Both the position numbers and the translations under genes were made by a program. Below the pieces are notes generated by a model. The model was not told the DNA's origin, did no database searches, and was given only the letters and a program-made list of their open reading frames with translations. From Acetobacteraceae bacterium (GTDB lineage: Bacteria > Pseudomonadota > Alphaproteobacteria > Acetobacterales > Acetobacteraceae): a stretch of 38,857 nucleotides of DNA. Positions 25,370 through 35,612 of this stretch are shown here, in pieces. How positions within the stretch are numbered: the first letter of the stretch is position 1; every line of letters begins with the position of its first letter. Location of the stretch: contig JAIYDD010000096.1 of the NCBI GenBank assembly GCA_027487675.1, positions 1-38,857 on the forward strand. The letters are read 5' to 3'.

Positions 25370-26347
25370 TCAGTCGAGCCTGATCTGCGCGCGCCGCGCA
25401 ACCTCGCCCCAGCGCTGCGTCTCGCTGGCGACGAAGCGGCCGAATTCCTCGGACGCGCTGCCGACCGGGGTGATGCCCAGTTCGCGGAAGCGCGTCGAGA
25501 CCGTCGGCGTCGCCAGCGCCGCCGCGGCTTCGCGTTGCAGGCGCTGCACGATCTCCGGCGGCACGCGGGCGGGGGCGAAAAGGCCGTGCCAGGACAGGCT
25601 CTCGAAGCCCGGCACGGCTTCGGCCACCGCCGGGATCTCCGGCGCGGCCGGCGTGCGCTGCAAGGACGTCACGCCGAGGATCCGCAGCTTGCCTTCGCGG
25701 TGGAAGGGCAGCACGGAAGACAGGTTGTCGAAGGCCACCGCCAGGTCGCCGCCCAGCAGCGCGGTGACGATCTGCGCGCTGCCGCGATAGGGCACGTGCT
25801 CCAGCTCCGTCCCCGTCAGCTGCCCGAACAGCGTGCCCGCCAGGTGCACCGAGGTGCCGACGCCCGAGGTCGCGAAGGCGACGTCCCGCGGCGGCCGCGC
25901 GCGCAGCATCGCCACGAATTCCGCGACATTCTGCGCCGGGACGTTGTTCGCCACCGCGATCGCGTTGGGCTGCGCCGCGAGCTGCGTGATCGGCGCGAAG
26001 TCGCGCGCCACGTCATAGGGCAGGCGCGGATAGATCGCCGGGTTGATCGCATGGCTGCTGATGGTGCCGAGGCAGATGGTGTAGCCATCGGGCGTGGCGC
26101 GCGCGCAGGCCTCCGCGCCGATGTTGCCGCCGGCGCCGGGCCGGTTCTCGATGACGAAGGGCTGGCCGAGCGTCTTCGCCATCTCGCCCGTGACCAGCCG
26201 CGCGACGGTGTCGGAGGTGCCGGCCGCGAAGGGCACGATCACGCGGATCGGCTGGCTCGGCCAGGGCCGGGTCTGCGCCGCGGCGGGCGCGGCGACGGCA
26301 AGGCCGAGGGCGGCCGCCAGGACCAGGCGGCGGACGGGCAGGCGCAT
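25370..26347 (-). CDS. Bug-family tripartite tricarboxylate receptor, periplasmic
   Basis: 325 residues with a Sec-type signal (MRLPVRRLVLAAALGLAVA, cleavage after AAA-Q). Mature features are typical: WPSQPIRVIVPFAAGTSDTVAR, VIENRPGAGGNIGAEACA, HVPYRGSAQIVTALLGGDLA and FAPARVPPEIVQRLQ. It ends 18 bp before the dehydratase start, so it probably heads the operon. It would bind the sugar acid or a carboxylate in the periplasm; no transporter genes are adjacent. It is divergent from the GntR regulator, with the candidate operator in between. Confidence 0.92.
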   Translation of the reverse strand: MRLPVRRLVLAAALGLAVAAPAAAQTRPWPSQPIRVIVPFAAGTSDTVARLVTGEMAKTLGQPFVIENRPGAGGNIGAEACARATPDGYTICLGTISSHAINPAIYPRLPYDVARDFAPITQLAAQPNAIAVANNVPAQNVAEFVAMLRARPPRDVAFATSGVGTSVHLAGTLFGQLTGTELEHVPYRGSAQIVTALLGGDLAVAFDNLSSVLPFHREGKLRILGVTSLQRTPAAPEIPAVAEAVPGFESLSWHGLFAPARVPPEIVQRLQREAAAALATPTVSTRFRELGITPVGSASEEFGRFVASETQRWGEVARRAQIRLD

Positions 26348-26400
26348 CGCGTTCCTCCTCCGGCGCCGCTGGCGGGCGCTCGTGCTTTGCTGCGTGCTAT

Positions 26401-26412
26401 CTCATATATGAG
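26401..26412. promoter_or_regulatory. CTCATATATGAG palindrome, candidate GntR operator
   Basis: A perfect 12-bp palindrome lies in the 127-bp gap between the divergent Bug and GntR genes. It is the most AT-rich stretch for several hundred bases and is 54 bases upstream of the Bug start. FCD-type GntR regulators bind short palindromes placed in this way, often with AT-rich centres. The regulator gene next to it is the natural candidate to bind it and control both directions. Confidence 0.6.
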
Positions 26413-26474
26413 TCAAGGCGGCGTCAAGCCGCCGATTGGTGCGCCCCCGCCCGGATGTTAAGCGACGAAGCCGC

Positions 26475-27209
26475 ATGCCCGATGCCCCCGCCACGCTGCC
26501 GGTCCCGCCGGCCAGGCTCGACGCGATCTCCCCGCTCGGGCCGCGCCGTTCCGCCGCGGACATCGCCTATGACCGCATCCGCGAGGCGCTGATCGCGCTG
26601 CTGCTGCCGCCGGGCACCGTGATCGCGCGCGGCGCCATCGCGCGGCGGCTCGGCATCAGCCAGACCCCGGTGCGGGAAGCGCTGATCCGCCTGCAGGCCG
26701 AGCATCTGGTCGAGGTGGTGCCGCATTCCGCCACGCGCGTTTCCCGCATCGACCTCGACGGCGCGCGGGAAGCGCTGTTCCTGCGCCTGTCGGTGGAGCT
26801 GGAGATCGTGCGGCGCCTGGCGTTGTCGCCCTCGGCGCCGGCCGTCGCGGAATTGCGGGCCGAGCTCGCGCGGATGCGCGCCCTGCGCGAGGCCGACGCC
26901 ACAGCCGGCTTCCACGCCGCCGACGAGGCCTTCCACGCCGCGCTGTATCGCGCCGCCGGCGTGCCGGGGCTGCGCGAGCTGGTGCGCAGCCGCAGCGGCC
27001 ATCTCGACCGCCTGCGCCGCCTGCACCTGCCCGCGCCCGGCAAGGCGGACGCCGTGCTCGCCGAGCACGCTGCGCTGGCCGAGGCGATCCTGGCCGGCGA
27101 TGCGCCGCGCGCCGAGGCGACGCTGCGCGCGCATCTCTCCGGCACGCTGGCCCAGGCCGCCCGGCTGCGCGACGCCACCCCGCATTTCTTCGCCGATGCG
27201 AACCCCTGA
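26475..27209 (+). CDS. GntR-family transcriptional regulator (FCD domain)
   Basis: 244 residues; ATG 26475 is chosen over a possible upstream start at 26436. The winged helix-turn-helix is at about 25-90: AYDRIREALIALLLPPGTVI, AIARRLGISQTPVREALIRLQAEHLV. The C-terminal all-helical FCD domain (about 98-225) has FHAADEAFHAALYRAAG and EHAALAEAILAGD, the metal/ligand-binding histidine positions. FCD regulators sense carboxylic acids. It likely controls the divergent Bug-dehydratase-RraA operon and perhaps the following gene, 21 bases downstream. Confidence 0.9.
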   Translation: MPDAPATLPVPPARLDAISPLGPRRSAADIAYDRIREALIALLLPPGTVIARGAIARRLGISQTPVREALIRLQAEHLVEVVPHSATRVSRIDLDGAREALFLRLSVELEIVRRLALSPSAPAVAELRAELARMRALREADATAGFHAADEAFHAALYRAAGVPGLRELVRSRSGHLDRLRRLHLPAPGKADAVLAEHAALAEAILAGDAPRAEATLRAHLSGTLAQAARLRDATPHFFADANP

Positions 27210-27230
27210 CGCGTGCGGGAGAACCAGGCC

Positions 27231-27965
27231 ATGCCCGACCCCTTCGGCTTCGACCACGCGCTCGGCGTCATCACGCCCTCCGGCAATCTGGTGGTGGAGC
27301 GCGTCACCACCGCCTTCCTGCGCGACGTGCCGACCGTCTCGGCGCATTTCGCGCGCATCCCGGTCTTCGGCGCGCGCGATCCGTTTCCCGCCGGCTACGA
27401 CCTGGACGGCATGCTGACCGCGGCGCGGCTGCTGGCCCATGCGAAGCCCGATGCGATCTTCTGGAGCGGGTCGAAGGGCGGGGCCATCGGCCTCGCGCAC
27501 GACATCGACCTGAAGGCGCGCATCGAGGACGCGACGGGCATCCCCGCCACCACCTCCTGCCTTGCCTTGCAGCCCGCGCTCACGCGGCTCGGCGCCGCCC
27601 GCATCGCACTCGTCACGCCCTATGCGCCCGACTACCAGCGCCGGCTGGTGGACCAGCTGCGGCGCGACGGGATCGACATCGTGGCGGAAAGCCATCTCGG
27701 CATGACCGACAACCTCTCCTACGCCTCGGTCGGCGTCGACCGCATCCTGGCGCAGGTGGCGGAGGTCATGCCGCATCGCCCCGACGCGGTGCTGGCCTGG
27801 TGCACCAACTATGCCGGCGCGCTGGCCGCCGGGCGTGCGGAAGCCACGCATGGCGTGCCGCTGCTGGATGCCGTCACGCTGCCGTTGTGGCAGGTTCTCG
27901 GCGGGCTCGGCGTCGCGCCGCGGCCGGCGGCCGCGCGCTGGGGCCGGCTGTTCGCGCCGGGCTGA
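27231..27965 (+). CDS. maleate isomerase / arylmalonate decarboxylase-family protein
   Basis: 244 residues from ATG 27231. The family pattern is LGVITPSGNLVVERV at the start, a first active-site loop IFWSGSKGG (about 77-84), IALVTPYAPDY (about 125-135) and a second loop VLAWCTNYAG with C191. In maleate isomerase and Asp/Glu racemases both loops carry cysteine; here the first is glycine (G80), as in arylmalonate decarboxylase, which also keeps only the second cysteine. So a decarboxylase or a one-cysteine isomerase is more likely than a racemase (inference). It is downstream of the GntR gene and faces the glycosyltransferase fusion gene. Confidence 0.82.
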   Translation: MPDPFGFDHALGVITPSGNLVVERVTTAFLRDVPTVSAHFARIPVFGARDPFPAGYDLDGMLTAARLLAHAKPDAIFWSGSKGGAIGLAHDIDLKARIEDATGIPATTSCLALQPALTRLGAARIALVTPYAPDYQRRLVDQLRRDGIDIVAESHLGMTDNLSYASVGVDRILAQVAEVMPHRPDAVLAWCTNYAGALAAGRAEATHGVPLLDAVTLPLWQVLGGLGVAPRPAAARWGRLFAPG

Positions 27966-27972
27966 GGCGCCT

Positions 27973-29901
27973 TCAGGCCGCGGCGCGGAACGGCGTCAGG
28001 CAGAGATCGGGCAGCAGCGGATGGTTCGGCCGGTCGAGCGGGCCCGGCATCGGCTCGCTGCTCGGACCGTCGAACTCGTCCATGTCCCGCCGCAGCAGGG
28101 TCAGCTCCACCACCTGCGGGACCGGCACGCCCTGCACCAGCGCCATGCCGGCATAGTTGTTGGCGTGCAGGTGCACCGGCGCGTGGTGGCGCGTCAGCAC
28201 ATCCAGGCAGCGGCGCAGCCGGTCATGCATCTCCCGCGTGCCGAGCGCGCCGAGATCGTGCAGCTCGCAGACGATGACCTCGTAGGCCGCCAGCTGGTCG
28301 GGATCGATGGCGTCCAGCGCCGCGTATTCCGCGCCCTCCACGTCGAACTTCAGCAGCCGCCGCGGCGCGTCCACCGCCGTCGCGCGCCCATGCAGGTCGG
28401 CGAAGCTCAGCAGCAAGCCGTCGCTCGCCGGGCCCCAGCCGGCGCGGTGGAAGCGGAAATTCGCATGCGCCGCGGGCGGGCCCTCGACCGTGTGGTCGAA
28501 CTGCAGCACCTGCGCGCCGCGCTTCGCCAGCTCCAGGTCGAAGCTGACATCGTTGCCGACGCCGATGGACAGCACGACGCCGGCTTCCAGCGCGATCTCC
28601 GGCAGCACATAGCCGCCATCCCACGCGTTGCCGATGCGCGTCTTGCGCCCGCGCCGCATGGCGTGGGGGTGCATGCGCGCCAGCAGCGCCAGCACCTCCG
28701 CCTGCGAAGGGGGCGGCGCGGCGGGCGGCGGCACCGCGACGGTGCCGCCCGCGGCCAGCTCCAACAGCGCCTCCGCCGCCGCATCCCAGGAGAAGGCGCC
28801 GAGCAGCGCGGCGCGCGCCCCGGCCTGCGCCGGCGTATCGTCGCCGCGATCGGGGCGCACCGCCGCCATCGCCTCGACCAGCGCATCCATCGAGGGTTCC
28901 AGGAAGCGGCCGGGCGGGAAGCCCGCATCGCCGTCGCGCAGGCCAGGCCGCGCCGGCAGGCGGGTGGCGAGAAGGGAAGGGCAGAAGCCATCCGTCGCGC
29001 CGCCTTCGGTCACGATCACCGGCAGCCCCGCCGCGATCGCTTCCAGCACCGGCAGGTTGAAGCCCTCCGCGCGATAGGGCGAGACATAGGCATCCGCCGC
29101 GCCATACAGCTCCCGCAGCTGCGCGAGATCGAGCGCGCCGGGAACCAGGCTGATCGCCGCCAGCGTGTCCTGCCGCAGCAGCGACGGGCAGCGCGCGCCG
29201 ACCGCGGCGACGCTGTCGCCGACGCCCACGCCATACAGCGCCGACTGATCCTTCAACATCAGCCGCGCCGGCACGCCACGCGCGCGCAGATGGGCGAAGG
29301 CTTCCAGCAGCAGGTCGATGCCCTTGTTCCAGAAGGGGCCGCCGATGTTCAGCAGCACCACCTCCTCCGGCGCGAAGCCGAGCCGCGCGCGCACCGCCGC
29401 GCGCTGCGCGGCATCGAGCGGCCGGAACGAAGACGCGTCCACGCCATGCGGCACGATGCGGATGCGCCCCGGGTCGATCCCCGCCTCCGCGAGCCGGTCG
29501 CGTGACCAGGCTGAAGGCGTGACGACCAGATTGTCGTCCCGCGTGAAGAAGCCGCGATCCGCATCCGGCACGAAGCTGTTCGCGCCGAGCCCGAGCTCCG
29601 TCACCATGAAGCTGATCGTCCGCCGCGCATCATCCGGCGCACCGCTGCGGAAGGGTGAGCAGATGCGGTACACCGCATCCATCGCCTCGCCGGGCGGCAT
29701 TTCGCCCAGCGCCGCGATGCGCGCGGAATCCTCCACCGAAAGCCCCGCGCCCTGCGCGCCCGGCGTCCAGCCCAGCGGCATCGGCAGGTCGCGATGGAAC
29801 AGCCGCAGCCCCGGCCGCTTCAGCAGCGACAGGATCTGGAACTGGTTCACCATGGCGAAGGAGTGGTGCACCCCCCGCCAGCCTTCGATCAGCAGCCGCA
29901 T
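27973..29901 (-). CDS. GT4-type glycosyltransferase fused to an FkbM/METTL24-like methyltransferase
   Basis: 642 residues from ATG 29901, preceded by GAGAGGAA. The N-terminal part (about 90-385) is a GT-B glycosyltransferase: RIRIVPHGVDASSFRP, GGPFWNKGIDLLLEAF and SPYRAEGFNLPVLEAIAAG, with the E-x7-E motif at 279-287. A Pro/Ala linker (389-398) joins a methyltransferase (about 410-640): DGGYVLPE, LSIGVGNDVSFDLELAKRG as SAM-binding strand, and LKFDVEGAEYAAL. A sugar could be added and then methylated by one protein. It is divergent, across only 55 bp, from the type I secretion genes, which suggests a shared role with them. The acceptor is unknown. Confidence 0.85.
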   Translation of the reverse strand: MRLLIEGWRGVHHSFAMVNQFQILSLLKRPGLRLFHRDLPMPLGWTPGAQGAGLSVEDSARIAALGEMPPGEAMDAVYRICSPFRSGAPDDARRTISFMVTELGLGANSFVPDADRGFFTRDDNLVVTPSAWSRDRLAEAGIDPGRIRIVPHGVDASSFRPLDAAQRAAVRARLGFAPEEVVLLNIGGPFWNKGIDLLLEAFAHLRARGVPARLMLKDQSALYGVGVGDSVAAVGARCPSLLRQDTLAAISLVPGALDLAQLRELYGAADAYVSPYRAEGFNLPVLEAIAAGLPVIVTEGGATDGFCPSLLATRLPARPGLRDGDAGFPPGRFLEPSMDALVEAMAAVRPDRGDDTPAQAGARAALLGAFSWDAAAEALLELAAGGTVAVPPPAAPPPSQAEVLALLARMHPHAMRRGRKTRIGNAWDGGYVLPEIALEAGVVLSIGVGNDVSFDLELAKRGAQVLQFDHTVEGPPAAHANFRFHRAGWGPASDGLLLSFADLHGRATAVDAPRRLLKFDVEGAEYAALDAIDPDQLAAYEVIVCELHDLGALGTREMHDRLRRCLDVLTRHHAPVHLHANNYAGMALVQGVPVPQVVELTLLRRDMDEFDGPSSEPMPGPLDRPNHPLLPDLCLTPFRAAA

Positions 29902-29956
29902 CGCCCAAGTTCCTCTCGGACGCCGCCTTGTGGTCCGCCGCGCGTGAAGGAAAGGT

Positions 29957-32160
<2,204 letters not shown>

Positions 32161-32164
<4 letters not shown>

Positions 32165-33492
32165 GGGTGGTCGCCGCCCGCCGCCGCCGCGGCCGCAAGC
32201 CCGCCCTGGCGCCGGAAGCGCTCGCCTTCCAGGACGAGCTGGACGCACTCGTCGCGGAGCCCGCGCCGCTCGGCCTGCGGCTCTGGCCCGCCTTGGCCGG
32301 CGGGCTGGTGCTCGCGCTGCTGTTGGCGGCCGGCCTGATGCGGATCGACGTGGTGGTGACCGGCCAGGGCCGGCTGATGACCGATGCGCCGCCCGTCGTG
32401 CTGCAACCCATGGATCGGGCGGTGCTGCGCGAACTGCGCGTGAAGCCCGGCGACCGGGTGCGCGAGGGCGACGTGCTCGCCGTGCTCGACCCCACCTTCA
32501 CCGAGGCCGATCGCGAGGCCCTGGCCGTCCAGCGCGCCACGCTTGCCGCCCAGCTCGACCGGCTGGAGGCCGAGCGCGCCGGCCGCCTTCCGCCGCTGGC
32601 CGCCGATGCGGAGTCCGAGCTGCAATTCCTGCTGCTCGCCCGCCGCCTCGCCTTCCGCGCGGCCCGCCAGGCGGCGCTGGAGGCGGAACTGCGCAGCGCG
32701 GAGGCGGCGCTTGAGACGGAGCGCAGCCAGGCCGGCGCCATCGCCGAGAAGCTCGCCGTGGCGCGCGAGGTGGAGTCGATGCGGACGCGGCTGATGGAAG
32801 GCCAGGTCGGCTCCCGCCTCAACCTGCTCTCCGCCCGCGTCGCCCGTCTCGAAGCCGAGCAGGATCAGCGCCGCGCCGAGGCGCGCCTCCAGGAAGCCGG
32901 CCACCGCCTGGCCGCCCGCCGCGCGGACCGCGAAGCGTTCCTGGAAGACTGGCAGCGCGGCGTGATGGAGGAACTGGTGCGTGTCCGCGCCGATCTTGCG
33001 CGCGTCGACGAACAGCTCGCCAAGGCCCGCCGCCTGGAAGCGCTGACCCTGCTGCGCGCACCGCGCGACGGCGTGGTGCTGGAACATGCGCGCCGCGCGC
33101 CGGGCTCCCTGGTCGCGGCCGGCGAGCCCGTCGTGGTGCTGGTCCCTGCCGACGTGCCGCTGATCGCGGAGGTCAACTTGCGCTCCTCCGATGTCGGCCG
33201 GCTCGGTCCCGGCGACGCCGCGCTGGTGAAGATCGATGCCTTCCCCTGGCGCCGCCACGGCGCGGTGGCGGGCCGGCTGCGCGCCGTCAGCCGCGACAGC
33301 GTCCAGCCAGAAGGCGGCGGCGGCGCCTTCCACCGCGCACAGATCGAGCTCGGCGCCGGCCTCTCGCCGCAGGCCGAGCCCATCCCCGGCATGACCCTGA
33401 ACGCGGAGATCAAGGTCGGCACCCGCAGCGTGCTCGGCTTCTTCCTCGAGCCGCTGATCCGCGGCCTGCAGGAAAGCCTGCGCGAGCCCTGA
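32161..33492 (+). CDS. HlyD-type membrane fusion adaptor of type I secretion
   Basis: 443 residues; its ATG overlaps the ABC transporter stop (ATGA), so they are translationally coupled. A basic cytoplasmic N-terminus (1-38) leads to one membrane helix (about 41-60). LQPMDRAVLRELRVKPGDRV (about 81-100) is the first half of the lipoyl-like domain, a long helical hairpin runs from about 115 to 310, and LRAPRDGVVLEHARRAPGSL is the second half. The end, GMTLNAEIKVGTRSVLGFFLEPL, is the HlyD C-terminal signature. It links the ABC transporter to the outer-membrane channel. Its stop lies nine bases from that of the convergent GT41 gene. Confidence 0.95.
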
Positions 33493-33501
33493 CGCGCCGG
33501 C

Positions 33502-35373
33502 TCAGCCAGGCGCCAGGCGCACGCGCCGATACGCATCCTCCAGCCGTCGCGTGAAGCCTGCCGCATCGCCCAGCGTGCGCCGCCAGGCGCCGGCGGCCAG
33601 CCGGCCGCGCAGCGCGGCGTGCCGCGCCGGTTCCCGCGCGAAGGCCACCGCGCGCGTTGCATAGTCAGGCAGGTCGGCGGCGATGCATTCGGGCATCTCC
33701 ATCGCCGTCAGCAGGCTGGTCGCCATGCGCGCGGCGAAGGCGCGGCCGGCCAGCGTCAGCAGCGGCAAGCCCATGCGCAGCGCGTCGGAGGCGACGGTGC
33801 CGGCGTTGTAGGGCGTGGTGTCCAGGAACAGGTCGGCCAGCGCCATGCGGGCGCGGTAGCGCGCGGGATCGACGCGCGGGGCGAAGATCAGCCGCTCGGG
33901 CGCCAGGCCGCGCGCCAGCCAGCGTTCGGTCAGCGCGCGGCGGCTGCCCGGCCCGTCATCGACCAGCCACAGCACGGCGTCCGGCGCATTCGCCAGGATC
34001 TCCAGCCAGGTGAAGAACAGCTCCGGCGTGATCTTGTAGTGGTGGGAGAAGCAGCAGAAGACGAAGGCGCCTTCGGGCAGGCCTTCGCCCGCGCGGCTCA
34101 CCGTCGGCAGCGCCGGCTCGCGGCCGTCATTGGCCTGGAAGCAGCCTTCGACATGCAGCGGCGCCGGCGCGTAATGGGCGCCTTCGCCCGGCGGGATCGC
34201 CACCGCGTCGCTGATCAGCCAGTCCAGCTCCGGGATCGGCACCGGCCCGATATAGCCGAGATAGGTCGCCTGCACCGGCGCCGGCTTCCAGCGCAGCACG
34301 CCGGGCCTGGCGCCGCGCGTCAGCCCGTTCAGGTCCACCAGGATGTCGATCTCGTCGGCACGGATGCGCCGCGCCGCCGCTTCGTCCGACAGCGCGCGGA
34401 CCGGCACGTGGTGATCCAGCGCCGCGACGACCCGCGCGCGGATGTCGCTGCCGTCCTCCGGGCTGTTGCAGTAGCCGAACACCTCGAAGGCGTCGCGGTC
34501 GTGGCGTTCCAGCACCTCGGCGATCAGGAAGCTCATCGCATGGCGGCAGAAGTCGGACGACAGGTAGCCCAGCCGGATGCGCGCATGCGGATAGCCCCGC
34601 GCGGGTGCCAGCCGTGCCGGCGCGGGCGGCACCTTGCGCGCGATCCAGGCCGCCGCGACGTCGCGCTGCCGCGCCGGGTCGTCGAACAACGCCAGCGCGC
34701 CGAGCGGCCCGGCATTCGCCGCCAGCACCTCCTCCGGCAGGTCTGGCAGCCCGGCCGACAGCGACGGCCAGGCGCAGAGGCGCTGCCGCAGGTGCACCAG
34801 GTGCTGCTGCACGTCGGGCTGGTCCGGCGCCAGCAGCAGCGAGGCGCGGAGTTCCGCCACCGCCTCCTCCAGCCGCCCCTGGTCCTCCAGCATGCGGCCG
34901 ACATGGTTGTGCAGCGTCCGGCGCATCTCGGCATCGGGCAGCGCGCGCCGCCAGGTCGCCAGCGCTTCCTCCTTGCGGCCTTGCGCTTCCAGCGCCAGGC
35001 CGAGATTGACCACGGCCTGGTGCAGCCCGGGCCGCAGCGCCAGGGCATTGCCATAGGCGATGGCGGCCTGCGCGGGATCGCCCGTGCCTGCCAGCAGAAC
35101 GCCCAGGTTGAACCAGGCCGGCGCCGCCTCCGCCATCGCCGGCCGCAGCCCGGCCCAGCCCTTGTAGAGCGCGATCGCCGCATCGGCGCGCCCGGCATCG
35201 GTCAGGGCTTCGGCCGCCACCACGGCGCGCTCCAGCGACATCGCGCCCAGCGCCGCCGCGGCGCGCTGCATCTGCTCGGCCGGCAGGGCCGGCAGCCCGC
35301 CCGGGGCCGCAAGGCGGTCGGCCAGCCACGCCTCCTCGGCGAGCAGGGCGGGAAGCGGGGCAAGGGCGTTCAT
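33502..35373 (-). CDS. GT41 (O-GlcNAc transferase/SPINDLY-like) glycosyltransferase with TPRs
   Basis: 623 residues. The N-terminal 45-205 is a stack of TPR-like helices (WFNLGVLLAGTGDPAQAAIAYGNALALRPG is one full unit). The catalytic part (about 265-610) matches eukaryotic OGT and bacterial homologues: LGYLSSDFCRHAMSFL with H278, FCCFSHHYKITPELF with K447, and LFLDTTPYNAGTVASDALRMGLP (about 515-537). These residues correspond to His498, Lys842 and the Asp925 region of human OGT. Bacterial members add sugars to Ser/Thr of proteins such as flagellins and adhesins. It is encoded divergently from the giant Ser/Thr-rich repeat gene, its most obvious candidate acceptor (inference). Confidence 0.93.
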   Translation of the reverse strand: MNALAPLPALLAEEAWLADRLAAPGGLPALPAEQMQRAAAALGAMSLERAVVAAEALTDAGRADAAIALYKGWAGLRPAMAEAAPAWFNLGVLLAGTGDPAQAAIAYGNALALRPGLHQAVVNLGLALEAQGRKEEALATWRRALPDAEMRRTLHNHVGRMLEDQGRLEEAVAELRASLLLAPDQPDVQQHLVHLRQRLCAWPSLSAGLPDLPEEVLAANAGPLGALALFDDPARQRDVAAAWIARKVPPAPARLAPARGYPHARIRLGYLSSDFCRHAMSFLIAEVLERHDRDAFEVFGYCNSPEDGSDIRARVVAALDHHVPVRALSDEAAARRIRADEIDILVDLNGLTRGARPGVLRWKPAPVQATYLGYIGPVPIPELDWLISDAVAIPPGEGAHYAPAPLHVEGCFQANDGREPALPTVSRAGEGLPEGAFVFCCFSHHYKITPELFFTWLEILANAPDAVLWLVDDGPGSRRALTERWLARGLAPERLIFAPRVDPARYRARMALADLFLDTTPYNAGTVASDALRMGLPLLTLAGRAFAARMATSLLTAMEMPECIAADLPDYATRAVAFAREPARHAALRGRLAAGAWRRTLGDAAGFTRRLEDAYRRVRLAPG

Positions 35374-35612
35374 GCGCGCATCCTGCGGCGGGGTTGGGGC
35401 GCCAGCATCGCGCGCGGCCCGTGAAGAATCCGTGCAGCCGCGGCCGTCGCGCCGGGCGATGCGATGCGCCGCTGCGGTTAACTCCGGGGCAACCCCGCAT
35501 CGGCAGACTGCCGACGCTCACGGGCGACAAGATGTTCCCCGGACGCGTCCGCGTCGGCGACGGTCATGTCCGTCGCCGCGGGTGCGGCCAGTCACGCACG
35601 GGGACTCCGCGC
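35374..35612. promoter_or_regulatory. divergent control region before the giant repeat gene
   Basis: This 239-bp gap separates the GT41 gene from the giant repeat gene. GGTTAACTCCGGGG near 35477-35490 is the only AT-containing palindrome-like spot (GTTAAC). A second in-frame ATG at 35532 could add 27 codons, but it has only a weak ribosome-binding site and its residues (with Cys, His and Pro) do not resemble the repeats. GGGGA eight bases before 35613 supports that start. No operator can be defined. Confidence 0.4.

Noticed and set aside
23945-26461. 838-residue plus-strand open frame over the dehydratase and Bug genes
   Set aside because: Arg/His/Gln/Gly-rich shadow of two clear minus-strand genes; no ribosome-binding site or domain.
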